From Mytilus trossulus (lineage: Eukaryota > Mollusca > Bivalvia > Mytilida > Mytilidae), in contig NC_086376.1 of assembly GCF_036588685.1 (NCBI RefSeq), positions 10,617,911-10,681,910 of the forward strand: DNA of 64,000 nucleotides. The letters are read 5' to 3'. Made by a program: the position numbers and the translations under genes. Within the stretch, counting starts at the first letter, position 1; the number at the start of each line of letters is the position of its first letter. Positions 36,501 through 49,000 of this stretch are shown piece after piece. The notes under the pieces were generated by a model. The model was given only the letters and a program-made list of their open reading frames with translations, did no database searches and had not been told where the DNA came from.

Positions 36501-39106
36501 GGATACTACGTATGTCCTTATAGGTTCTGGTTTCCATGGCAACATTTCTTGTATTCAGTTTTATAATTCGTCAGTGATTAAATCACCGCTAAAAGACGCA
36601 CCTCTTCTTTGTGATCCTGTGCTAGCCATTAACGATTCTTTTGGTAATGAATATTCAGTAAAACTTAATTGAGTACATTCAGTAACACATTTTTTTTAAA
36701 CAGAGCAAACAAAGAAAACTCAAAATCAAAAGGAAATAAATAACATATGTATAGCAAAAAAAACCCCACCAAAACCAAACCTAAACGACCATATCACAGA
36801 CAATAGTCCACGAAACACTGGAAATCTGAAAATTGAACAGCACGGACCCATAAAATGATGGAATGAAATGTAAACTTTTCCATATTTGTTTAAATACTCC
36901 TTTTTTTTATTATTATTTATACGCATGTGAAATTACATTAAATGCTGTAAAACTACTAAATTTAAGAAACTGTTGACCATATGAAATGTATATGTTTTAA
37001 AGTAATTTCCAGGACCTGAAAGTTTATTGACAATAAATGAGGAATCTCCTCATTTTGTAAATAGAGTCGACAAACTTAAATAAAAGCTCGTTATGATTAA
37101 TCCAGAAAATAGAAATGACTACAAAGATATGTTTTACTTCAGGTGACTATACAATTGATGTTACTGAACCCAAAACTCAAACTGTTTTACAGTTTTCAAC
37201 TACTATTACCCAACAGAATCAGATAACAGAGTATCAAACAGCAGAAACAGGAGAAACAGAACAATCAGGTGAAACAGGAAATCAAACGGCAGAATCAGGA
37301 GAAATAGAAGAAACATCTGACAATGCTTTGTATACATATTTATCATCGCTGAAGACTCCATTCGATGTTCACACAACCTCAGTGGTCTCCCAACACGCGA
37401 GCTCCGAATCTCATACAACCTCTATAACATCAAAAGATATTTACTATGAATCTCAAACATCACCTTTGGTAACAGAAGCCTTAAAAACTCAAGTTCACTC
37501 ATCGACTTTTACACCAGAGGCTAACTATCCTGAATCTCAAACAACAACTTCGAAAACAGAAGCCTTATCAACGCAAGTTCACTCATCGACTTTGACACCA
37601 AACGCTAACGATCCTGAAGCTCAAACAACACATTCGCAAACAGAAGCCTTATCAATACAAGTTCACGCATCGACTGTTACATCAGAAGACAAATTCCCTG
37701 AAGTTCAAACAACACCTTTATCAAAAGTCTTATCAACTCAAATTTACACATCGTCTGTTAAACTAGAAGACAAATTTCCAGACGCTCAAACAACGCCTTC
37801 GATAACCACACTTTCCTCTACAGAAGGTATGGTAAAACATGTTTGATCGCGTTATAATTTTGTTTTGCAATATCTTAAAAAACTAATGATGCAGAAAAAA
37901 CATGGCGTTATTGCATTTAGTTGGTAAATAACAAAAGCATCAATACTATAGCATTTTATATATATTTTTTTCGTGTTTTGTCTAGTTCAATAATGTGTAA
38001 GTCCAAAATAGAAATGGAACGGGTAGTCAAGGTCATTTAACATTCACCAATAGTAGAAGGATAACAGTATAAAAACATAGGAAAATTCAGTCCGGAGGGT
38101 TTTTACATTAGATTTCCAAATAAATTTGATACAAGTAACATAATCCGATTAATCCATCCAGTGCCTTCTGTACTAAACAGACATGGTTTGACTGGATCAA
38201 TTACTACATTCAAAAATTACAAGCTATGTAAATTAGAAAAATCAAGAAACAATTTTCAAAACAAAGTTGACTAAAGACGACAGTTGTTAGTGTTCATGAT
38301 GATTGTGCCAGTTCTGGTTGTTCTAGAAATCTTTTCAACGGAAATTTTAGGAAAACTGAACCCAAACTGAGTAGCATCATGTGAATGGTTATCTCTACTG
38401 TTGTGTGTTATCCATAGTATTTCAAACAAATAATGTTTTTTTTCCGATTTAATTTCAAACTATTGAAAACGTAAGGAGTCGTATAATATTGACCAGAGAT
38501 TATAATTTTAGTTTCTTGTGTACAATTTGGAAATTAGTATGGCGTTCATTATCACTGAACTAGTATATATTTGTTTAGGGGCCAGCTGAAGGACGCCTCC
38601 GGGTGCGGGAATTTCTCGCTACATTGAAGACCTGTTGGTGACCTTCTGCTTTTTTTTTTTCTTTTTTTTTTGGTCGGGTTGTTGTCTCTTTGACACATTA
38701 CTCATTTCCATTCTGAATTTCATTTCTTAGATTTAAATCTGAAATTGACCAACTAGAATGAAATGAAAGTAACCCAAGTAAACCTAAATATCTAAAATGT
38801 TTATGATAGGTGGCATATTATCATTACTATTTTAGAATATATATAAATGTGTATATTATAGATAATAACGTGATCAACGAGAGATGTGTTTACTTTCGGA
38901 GAACTGCTAATGACACAACCATCATTAATCCTGTGCAGATACAGACAGCAACCAACTTGAACGATTGTGCACAGCGTTGTTGGGAAACAACTTCTTGTTT
39001 TCAATTTAGTGTTGGGCAGGAAATGACATTTACCAACTGCTATATCGGTGACAATACGTATATTACTGCGACTTTGTCCGGAAATTATCTCTATACCATG
39101 GTATAG
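33430..39106 (+). CDS. LamG-like / Ser-Thr repeat / PAN-apple protein, 5' partial
   Basis: Spliced model of four exons: 33430-33528, 36039-36643, 37143-37826, 38862-39106. All junctions are AG...GT and the split codons join in frame (Thr, Gly, Asp), giving about 543 residues to a TAG stop. Order: LamG/concanavalin-like jelly-roll domain (about residues 10-230) with a Cys pair near its end, a Ser/Thr-rich linker carrying 28-residue repeats, then a C-terminal PAN/apple-like module of about 80 residues. These modules bind glycans or proteins, so a secreted or cell-surface adhesion or recognition role is inferred. The upstream exon must end in phase 2 and was not identified; the SEA/TM/Thr exons at 12.3-21.1 kb are candidates for the N-terminal part. 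A possible polyadenylation signal AATAAA lies at about 39395. Confidence 0.65.
33996..34170 (+). repeat. CGCGTTTCGTCTAC-family repeat
   Basis: GGTATCAGGATAATAACTTA, AGACTAGCGTTTCGTCTTCAT, AAGACTCATCAGTGACGCTC, AAGCCAAACAAGTACAAAGT, GACCAATACGGCTAAGGTTT. Intronic in the LamG/PAN model. Confidence 0.8.
35230..35890 (+). mobile_element. worn reverse-transcriptase element, plus orientation
   Basis: Begins with codons resembling NPIELEIMDTTDT, then a stop, then IDNEGRLRTR-like codons, and ends with AGATCAGGATCTGCCTACCC and TTTGGAGCACCTGAGATAAT, the 3' part seen at 21585-21800. Multiple stops; the 70-residue frame at 35682-35894 is part of this relic. Confidence 0.65.
36039..36643 (+). CDS. exon: LamG-like domain body
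   Basis: Acceptor ATATTTAACAG, donor TTTTG|GTAATG. It encodes AELHNVALVES, then RFGVLSFNGSNDSYVYMDN (hallmark of LamG jelly-rolls: G-x-L-x-F-x-G... Y-V), FSVGEYAMSWMMYLEPG, and ends GNISCIQFYNSS...LLCDP with the terminal Cys pair. Several N-glycosylation sequons (NGS, NKS, NGT, NLS, NVT, NAS, NIS) fit an extracellular protein. Reading past the donor gives a stop after 8 codons, so the splice is needed. Confidence 0.75.
37143..37826 (+). CDS. exon: Ser/Thr/Glu-rich linker with 28-residue repeats
   Basis: Acceptor TTTTACTTCAG, donor ACAGAAG|GTATGG. After an acidic Gln/Glu/Thr stretch come about four 84-bp (28-residue) units of the type ESQTT...TEALSTQVHSST...P between about 37447 and 37800. 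It is a typical O-glycosylated stalk between globular modules. Confidence 0.65.
38575..38730 (-). repeat. 'agagacaacagcgcgaccaac' family fragment, inverted
   Basis: GGGGCCAGCTGAAGGACGCC, CGGGTGCGGGAATTTCTCG, GTCGGGTTGTTGTCTCTTTG. Intronic, between the Ser/Thr and PAN exons. Confidence 0.7.
38862..39106 (+). CDS. exon: PAN/apple-like domain and C-terminus
   Basis: Acceptor GTGTATATTATAG; ends at TAG. Cys spacing in CVYFRR...DCAQRCWETTSCFQFSV...NCYIGD is that of PAN/apple modules, which use a small disulfide-stapled fold to bind protein or carbohydrate. The exon carries the whole module, as often seen for PAN domains. Confidence 0.65.
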
Positions 39107-40329
39107 TCATAAATCTGGAACTTTTCAAATGTAACAAATACGAGGTTTGACGGGAAACCTTCATTTTTGCATTCTTCATATATTAAGGCAATTTTCCCTG
39201 CATTCTTTGAATATCTGGGCCATTTTTCTGTATTCTTTATCATAGTTTTCGGAGCATTTTTCTCTATATATCTCAAATACTAGTATTAAATGTGTAGACC
39301 AAATACTTATAGCCAGTTTGTTTCCGAGTCGACGATCGTGTGTAATGTACTTTATTGTTTCATATAGAGCTTTCATTAGCGAACTTTAGTAATCAAAACC
39401 CAAATAAAGTTCCGAAGCTGGTTCATTTACAGGCGAAAATGGTTTTGTATGCTATTTGTCATGAATGTATGATAACTGGGCCCACGCCAATTTGCTACTT
39501 AAAACGCTCTCACTAATTATTACAACTTCATCACTTTATCAATCTCGCACCACTAAAAAAATTAATTACAACAAAGTCGAAGAAATGTGTTAAATCATAA
39601 GATTGATTTGTTCTTCTCGTAGTATATTATTGTTATCACCATTATTCTCTATTGTTTATTTTTATTGTCTATTGCTCTGTATTCATTATTTGTTGAGTTC
39701 TTTATTTTGTACTTTCTTTTATCATTATTCTATTCTCATTTCTGTTAACCCAATCCAGACCCTCAAATTTTATTGGGCTTTAGAATGGTTTTTTTCTCAG
39801 TTTTAAAATTATAAGCCTGGTATCTTTGATAACTAATAAAACGCAGAATAAGCAATGGTTCAAATATAGTAAGCAGAAACATGTATATATGTATGCCTCT
39901 AGTGTTAGTAACGCATTTAAATAAAAGTAGTTACTTACTTAAGATTACACAATTCATTGATATATTGAAGGTTTCATGTCCTCTGCATTGTAAATATCCA
40001 ACTCATCATGTAGATTGATTTGTGACGTGTTTTAATGAGAAATATTTTTTGCGCAAATTAATGTCTTTGAAAATTATGTTTGTAGTTGAACAATTAAATC
40101 TAAAACCGTCGTTACCAGGCACATTTGACTGCACTGTCAGATGTTACTTTGTCTAATGCTGTATGAATTTCAGGTCTGATAAAAAAGAAAAATCTAAACT
40201 TTACAGCTATTTCTATTGATCTTTTTAAAGTCATACGATCCTTAAAATTAACGAAAAAAATATGAAAATGTTTTATATACTTAACCCATACTCTATCTCA
40301 AAATCCTTTAGTAGGAAATTACTCATCAT
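39107..40329. other. 3' flank of LamG/PAN gene
   Basis: Contains the presumed 3' untranslated region with AATAAA at about 39395 and again near 39835-39842 (ACTAATAAAACG). No other feature was recognised. Confidence 0.4.
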
Positions 40330-42010
40330 AGATACCAGAATTCAATTTTGTATTTACGGCAGACGCACGTTTCGTGTACAAAAGACTGATCAGTGACGCT
40401 TGAATAGAGTACGAAGTTGAAGAGCATTAATGACCAAAATTCCAGAGTTTTGCCAAATACGGCTAAGGTTATCTAGGTAGAAAAGCCTTAGCATTTGAAA
40501 AATTCTGAACGTTTGTAAACAGTTCATTTATAAATACGACCATATCAATGACATTCATGTCAGCAGAGAAGTGCTGACTACTGGGCTGGTGATACTCTGG
40601 GGGAAAAAAACTCCACCAGCAGTGGCATCGACCCAGTGGTTGTAAATATATTTACCATTGATACCAGGATTAAATTCTGTATTTAATTTTACTATAAGTA
40701 ATGTGTATATTGACTTTCATACAAATCGCCAGATTTGATCTGCCATTGCATTATTGTCTTATCGTACGTCGTTGACCTTGTTTGGATAAACGCTGATTGT
40801 CGAATTTTGAAAATCAATTTTTAAGGTTTATCAGTCTTTACGTTTAGGGCGAAACAATTGGTTGTTGAGATATATAACGTGACGGTACCCAAATTGCACC
40901 TATTTTGACAGTTTTTTCACCTACGTTTTTTATGATCAAGAAATAAATGTCCTTAGTGTGTTTATTTTGTAGCCCTGTCCTTCTTTATTGTATAGGTACA
41001 CCAATTTAATATTTAATCCATATTGAGTCATAAAAAAATGGGTTCGAATCAACCTCCAAACTATCCATGATACTGTAATGAGGAGTACCCAAATTGCACC
41101 CATGCTTAAATTCACATCGTCAAAAGTCTAATAACCGAGCTTTTGTTTAATTTCTTCAAATATTTTGAACAATTGGATATTAGTCCATGCTCCCTCTTCA
41201 TATTTTACGAAATGGATACTTATAATATATTGTATTTTCTAATTTAAAAAAAATGACGTTTTGATGACGTCGCATGATGACGTTTTCATACATTTTGCTT
41301 TTTCAGTAAACAGTCCATCTGTTGATAAATACTGTGAACGTTTTGTGTATATCTAAATATGTTTACCTATGTTGAAAGACATGCATAGTATCAAATCATA
41401 AAGATACAAATTGTTCAGCCTCTAGGAAATCTTGTAAGATTTCCGTTGCTATTTTTTCTAAATAGGTGCAATTTGGGTACCCTTATGTTAGACAGTGATA
41501 AAAAGCAAATGTGAAATAATGTGTTATCTATGGGATAAAGGGATATTTTTGTTTTTGAAAATGGCACATTTTGAGAAACAGGTTTTAAAGCTAGGATGAG
41601 AGCGCAAACTTTTATATATTGTTATTAAATTATACTTCTTGTACCTTAAAACTATATACACCACTGGGTCGATGCACCTGCTGGTGGACGTTTCGTCCCC
41701 AAGGTTATCACCAGCCCAGTAGACAGCAATGCACTTCGGTGTTGACGTGAATATCAAGTATATGGTCATTTTTATAAATTTACTGTTTACAAAAATATGA
41801 ATTTTTCGAAATACTAAAGATTTTCTTATCCAAGGCATAGATATTTTAGCCGGATTTGGCACAACTTTTTTGTACTTTGGGTCATCAATGCTTTTCAACC
41901 TTGTAGTTGTTTGGTTGTCTACTTTTTTTTTTATCTTGGCGTCATTGATGAGTCTTTATGTAGACGAAACGCGCGTCTGAAGTATTAAAGTATAAGCCTG
42001 GTACCTCTGA
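40330..42010. mobile_element. palindromic composite of repeats
   Basis: A CGCGTTTCGTCTAC-family copy at 40330-40665 and an inverted copy at 41645-42010 face each other; both include the longer tail GGGCTGGTGATA...CACCAGCAG..GCATCGACCCAGTGGT. Between them, GGTACCCAAATTGCACC occurs at 40884 and, inverted, at 41465, with a third direct copy at 41084. The inner pair looks like terminal inverted repeats of an element of about 600 bp. Confidence 0.7.
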
Positions 42011-45000
42011 TAACTAATTATAATATGCTGTTTCCTTGTGTAAATAATCATGTTTTGAAGATGCGGGTAGGGGTAGATACATTTTTGTGAAAAGAAATCA
42101 CAAATTTTGAGAAACATCATTTTTAGGGTTTCAACGAAATCGAAATATATATGTAGTATACCTATTCCAGATTAATTCGTACTGTATAATGAAATTATGT
42201 AAATCGGAAAAAAACTTCAGAAAAGTATTTTCAAGTGTGTGCTAGGATTTCGTGGAAATTGATATTCCAAATTGATTGTCTGTGTCAAAAGTTATCTGGC
42301 ATATAACATGATAAAACGGGCTGTTAAAATACATAACAGTTAGTCAACTCGTATTTTAACTAAACTTAATATTGACTGAAAATATTCTGATTTTTTTTCT
42401 TCTGATTACAAAAACAACAATGAAACCATTATACAAACATGTTCACCATACAATCATTCTAAAAACCAAATAAAGTTAACTTTATGTATACTATCTGTTA
42501 GAATTAGTATATAGTAAATCTTTGAATCTGGGAAACAATCCTAATAAAAGAAAACTTAATATTGACCCACAAGTCTATGAAAATGATGTCAAGGTCAGAC
42601 GACCCTGTCAGACAGACCTGTACAAACACAGTATAAACAAATATAGTTAACCTATTGCATGTAGTGTCAAATTCAGATAGACTCTTCGAGAGCTGTTCAC
42701 CTTACAATAATCCCATACAATAACTGTAGTTGATCTATAGTTGCTTAAAAATACTTAATAAAATTGAGAATGGAAATGAGTCATAGACAACAACCCAACC
42801 ATGAACAGACAATACAGCAGAAGGTCACCAATAGGTCTAATAGAATGGTTGAAACACAAACACCACATATCTTTAACCAACGAACCATGAAATTGATGTA
42901 AATATCAGAAACCACACTGATCACTGGACCGTGCATATGCGAAATAAACAGGTTAAGGAAGTGAAACGTATTACTATACCTCACTTTTCATGCAGATAAT
43001 TTTGTCAAGAGAACAAAGTTGAGGAAAACTTTTGTGTACTTTTATCAAATACATTATTTTGCTAAAGTACTGCCATTGGTACAGTCATATCTGAACATTA
43101 ACGGTTCATAAAACATTGAAGTCATTCAAAAAGTATAAATGCATAAGCTCTATTTAGACCAACCGCCAGATATTGCACAAATTGTGGTGTTTTTCCCTTG
43201 TTTTCAATGCTTTTCAATTTTGTTTTGATTTGGCCTTGAGTAGAAGACATGTGGGTCTTGCATATTTAATAATAATTCTGATAAGCTTTTTTCACATGAT
43301 GCAGTCCTAGTTCATTACTTCATGAGAATGAGTTGAGTTTTGGGGTATATTTTTCTACAACATTGAATTTTTTTCCAAACAATGAGGTAGTGTTATTTAA
43401 ATTTGAAGAGGGGCCCTAATTAAAGTCAAACAACACCTCACTTACAATGTTAACTAATAAATGGCAGTATACACCAAACTTGTTTTTTTATCTTTAATAT
43501 TTCTGATCTGCAGTTGTTGAGAAAAAATTGCAACAATTTGTTAGACATGAATCATGTGAAAAATAAATGTTTGTAGCAAACAGGTAGTAGAAGAGTGAAA
43601 ATCTAAAAAAAAGTATCAGTCTAGCTTCCCAATATGAAAGGCTATACATACCAAAAACCTCTGATTTGTAGTGAATGTAACATAAATGAGCTCAGGAAAT
43701 GTTGATAAAAGTAAACCAGTATACCCCTTTTTCCGTGGTTAAAAATAAGTGCTTGGAGAAAGGGGTCTATAAGATAATAGAATATGATGCCATTGCCATT
43801 TATTCTATACAGATTATGAATCCTTGTAAATGTTCTATATTGACCACTCCTGTTGCTAGCTTCAAAACATCTTAGTATAATCCCCATCATCAACATCAGT
43901 AACCACAAGACAACACAAAGTCATTGATTCATATGGTTTTAATGAATACAGAAAAGTTTACATGTAGACAATGAGTAGAAATCATCCAAAAAATTCCAAA
44001 AAAGTTAAATGGATAAAACATTTGGCTCAATACATTTTGTATAAAAAATAATTATGCTTTTACAAGACCTGCAGTTGTGTCAACACCTTCTAACATTACT
44101 GCATATTCCAAAATTTTAACATGGTCTGTTTTTATATAAATATCATAAAAATCTAACAAGAAACGCAGTTTAAACAGCACTTACTATTTGATTTTACATA
44201 CATACAATAGCACTTACAATGCAATTTTCCATACAATTAATAGCACTTACAATTTAATACTCGAAACAATTAATAGCACTAACCAAAGGGCTTAAAAATA
44301 GAACTGTACAGGTTTTCCAACTCTGTTGAGACATTGGTGATATATGCTCAACTTTGATATAAATTTTACAACGATCTAAAAAAGAAATGTGGATGACAAG
44401 ACTGGATCTTGTATCACATATAACAACTGTACCTTACATACAAAACATTAGTCCTGCTGAAATATGCAGGACTAAGTTTATAATAGATGTAGCGTTATTT
44501 TTTTTTATTTAATTCAATCCTGCATGCAAATATATTAAGAATGCATGTTTTTGTTATGACATCAATTACGTTATCAATATGACTTGCTAAAATGGGAATT
44601 GTTTGGTACATGTACATGAAATATTGTGTATAAGGAATATAGCCGTTATTCTTTGTTTTTTTCTGTAGTTCCTGTATCTTAACATACAAATAAATGCCAG
44701 CAGATTCATCAAGTTAAAAGTCTTAACTATAAATGCTGAAAATCCCAAATATTCATGATAAACAAGTCTTAAAAAAGATCGAGATTTCAAACATATTTGG
44801 ATTTCATTAATATTAACTTAAATTGTAAGATTCAATTAGTCTACAAAGTAAGTATGAATAAGTAACATGTATAAAGCTGCTTGTTTGAAGATATTTAAAA
44901 AAATAATAAGTTAAGTATAATTTGGACTAGATCAATTTCAGTAAAACAAAATGTATCAGCTATATTGATGACTGCTGATAAATAAAAATTCAATTGACTG

Positions 45001-45919
45001 CCTATTTTATAATTTGAGACTAAAATGAGGTATTTTCAACCTCCTCTAATAAACACATATTATGTTTCAAAATAACATATTGTATGAACAAAATATTGTG
45101 TCTGAAATACATTTTTCTGACATGATAGACATAGAAATGTGGAAATTACTAGTTATTTCTTTTAAAAGACAGATTTACCAAATGAAATACAAATGATATA
45201 ATGAGATTCAAAATGAAAAATGAGTGATACTCATAGTAATTATTGCCACTTCTTCATGACCTTTTGAAGACAAACAATCATGAGTGTGTTTATCAGTGTT
45301 TATATTAATCACCAATCAATAATATGAGATTAACAAACAATTTTATGCACAAAATACAAAATATCACTGACTAAAATTGTAATATAAATATTGCCATGAT
45401 TATTCTGTTAAATTTTAATATTTATTTTATATTTATCAAATAATTAAGTCTTCACCACTGAAAATCCCAGTGTTACAAAAAGATCTATTCTAAATACTTT
45501 GGGGGTAAAAATATAAACAACTTCAGATGGTATAACAGTTTTCAGATCTATTACATATAACAAGTAAACAAAATGCAAAACAAATTAAGTTGAGCTTTTC
45601 AATCAATAACAAAATCAAATCAATCTATGTATAGTATAAGAAAAGAAAAATAATGAAAAGAATGATGTCCATATACCAAAAATTTAAGTTATTCACATTC
45701 AAAAGAAACAGAAAGAAAGAAAATAATTCTGTGTAAATTTTATATTGAAAAAAAAACCAAAAAAGTATTGCAAATAAACCTTTCAAATTTCAGTTTTTTT
45801 TTTACCTTCAAGTTATTCAATGCTGCCAAATATTGGCAACATTTCTTGTTTGAATCAAAAGGAGTCCATAAGTAATTTTTTTTTTCAATAACAATCAAAA
45901 TCACTATAAATAAAGTGTT
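42011..45919. other. OAT: downstream flank of OAT
   Basis: Includes the OAT 3' untranslated region (extent unknown; several minus-strand AATAAA candidates in AT-rich sequence) and one repeat fragment at 42765-42870. No further coding region was seen. Confidence 0.4.
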
Positions 45920-46083
45920 CTAATTAAAAGACATCACTGTAGATTTTATAATGTTCACTGATTCCATTAACTGTTCTTCGTTCATTACAAGGGGTGGGGC
46001 AAATCTAATGATGTCACCATGGGTAGGTTTAGCTAGTAATCCATTGTCTCTTAGTCTCATACATACTTCCCATGCATCAAACC
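45920..46083 (-). CDS. OAT: OAT terminal exon
   Basis: Encodes [40 protein letters not shown] and ends VMSFN, TAG. The Arg of IRFAPPLV binds the substrate carboxylate. Acceptor TATTTTTACAG. Confidence 0.95.
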
Positions 46084-49000
46084 CTGTAAAAATAAAATGT
46101 AATGTTAATAAATCTGAGTTAAAACATTTAGCAATGAAGCAGGTGAAGTAGAAAACCATTTGATTTTCAATTTTCAAGCAAAAAGGGGTGCGGGTGTCGG
46201 GGTGTTGAGAGTATCTATTTTGTGTTAAAGAATATTTGTTTCCATCCAGTCTATACAAGGTTATTTTTATATTCAGTCTTTACCAGATCAGGATTTTCAT
46301 TTTCAAAATCACCTCATCTTCAAATATGTGAATTTTATAGAAAATCCACACCTTTTCCTTTCAAATGCCTTTATCTGGTAATTAGGTACTTTTAATATTG
46401 ATAGAGGATAACTGCATGCAGTGTTACTAATTATTTCACTTTACAATTGTTTGAATATAGATATATAAGTGAAAAAAAGTATGTATGTATGTATAGATCT
46501 ATTCAAGTACACCTTCAAGGATGAGACTATACACTATGGAACTTTTTGTTAACAATAAGCAGTAGCATAACCAATTTTCAGGGCAGATAGATCTTGATCT
46601 GATAAACAGTTAAACCTTGTGCGATTTGCTCTAAATGCTTAGGTTTTTGAGTTATAAGCCAAAAACTGCATTTCACCCCTATTTTTAGCCATGGCAGCCA
46701 TCTTGGTTGGTTGACCGGGTCACGCCACACATTATTAAACTAGATACCCCAAAGATGATTGTGGCCAAGTTTGGATTAATTTAGCCTGGTAGTTTCAGAG
46801 GAGAAGATTTTTGTAAAACATAACTAAGATTAACGAAAAATGGTCAAAAATTGACTATAAAGGGCAATAACTCCTAAAGGAGTCAACTGACCATTTTGAT
46901 TATGTTGACTTATTTGTATATCTTACTTTGCTGAACATTATTGCTATTTACAGTTTATCTCTATCTACAATAATATTCAAGATAATAAGCGAAAAAGGAC
47001 AAAATTTCCCTAAAATTACCAATTCAGGGGCAGCAACCCAACAACGGGTTGTCCGATTCATCTGAAAATTTCAGGGCAGATAGATCTTGACCTGATTAAC
47101 AATTTAACCCCATGTCAGATTTGCTTTAAATGCTTTGGTTTTTGAGTTATAAGCCAAAAACTGCATTTTACCCCTATGTTCTATTTTTAGCCATGGCGGC
47201 CATCTTGGTTGGTTTGACAGGTCACGCCACACATTTTATAAACTAGATACCCCAATGATGATTGTGTCCAAGTTTGGTTCAATTTGACCCAGTAGTTTTT
47301 AAGGAGAAGATTTTTGTAAAAGTTAACGACGACGACGACGGACGACAGACGCCGGACGCCAAGTGATGAGAAAACTAGAGGCTCTAAAGAGCCTGTGTCG
47401 CTCACCTTGGTCTATGTTAATATTAAACATTGTACACAAATGAATTCATGACAAAATTGTGTTTTGGTGATGGTGATGTGTTTGAAGATCTTACTTTACT
47501 AAACATTTTTGCTGCTTACAATTATCTCTCTATAACAGTAGTTTCTGTGGAAAATGTTAGTGAAAATCTACAAATTTTGTGAAAATTGTTAAAAAATGAC
47601 TATGAAGGGCAATAACTCCTCAGGGGGTCAATTGACTATTTTGGTCATGTTGACTCATTTTTAGTTCTAACTTTACTGTACATTATTGCTGTTTACAGTT
47701 TATCTCTATCTATAATAATATTCAAAATAACAAAAAACAGCAAAATTTCCTCAAAATTACCAATTTAGGGGCAGCAACCTAACAACCGATGATCCAATTC
47801 ATCTGAAAATTCCTGGGCAGATAGATCTTGACCTGATCAACAATTTCAACTCTGTCAGATTTGCTCTTAATGCTTTGTTTTTTGGGTTATAAGCCAAAAA
47901 CTGCATTTTACTCCCATGTTCTATTTTTAGCCATGGCCGCCATCTTGGTTGGTTGGCCAAGTTACCGGACACAATTTTAATACTAGATACCCCAAAGATG
48001 ATTGTGGCCAAGTTTCAATTAATTTGGCCCTGTAGTTTCAGAGGAGAAGATTTTTCTAAAAGATAAATAAGATTTACGTAAAATGGTTTAAAATTGACTA
48101 TAAAGGGCAATAACTCCTACAGTGGTCAACTGACCATTTTGGTCATGTTGACTTATTTGTAGATCTTACTTTGCTGAACATTATTGCTGTTTACAGTTTT
48201 TCTCTATCTATAATAATATTCAAGATAATAACCAAAAACAGCAAAATGTCAGATTCATCTGAAAATTTCAAGGCAGATAGATCTTAACCTGATAAACAAT
48301 TTTACCCCATGTCAGATTTGCTCTAAATGCTTTGGTTTTTGAGTTATAAGCCAAAAACTGCATTTTACCCCTATGTTCTATTTTTAGCCATGGCGGCCAT
48401 CTTGGTTGGTTGGCAAGGTCACCGGACACAATTTTCAAACTAGATACCTCAATGATGATTGTGGCCAAGTTTGGTTAAATTTGGCCCAGTAGTTTCAGAG
48501 GAGAAGATTTTTGTAAAAGTTAACGTCGGACGCAGGACGACGATGGACGACGACGACGGACGCAAAGTGATGAGAAAAGCTCACTTGGCCCTTCGGGCCA
48601 GGTGAGCTAAAAAGGATAAGATATAATGTTTAAAGTTGTAAAACAAAAATCTCTGTGATAAAATCTATGGATTTTCTGTAAAAATCTGTTTCATTATCAC
48701 ACATTACCACAAAATCCTCATTTCCCATTAGTATATGTATTGCTCATTTAAAATTGGACAACACACACTTACAGAGGGGGTTCTAACAGTAGTTGTTTGA
48801 TATCATGAACTCTTCACAATATTGCATATAAAATGTTTGTTATTTGCAAAGGTAGACTTATGTTATCACAATTTATCATACCTGTATGGCATTGTTTCAT
48901 AACAATTTTGTATTAAAATGGCCAATATGTATAGATGTATTAAATGTTTCCAGTCTAATCTCATATTAAATCAAAAATAAATCCTTAACATATACTCACT

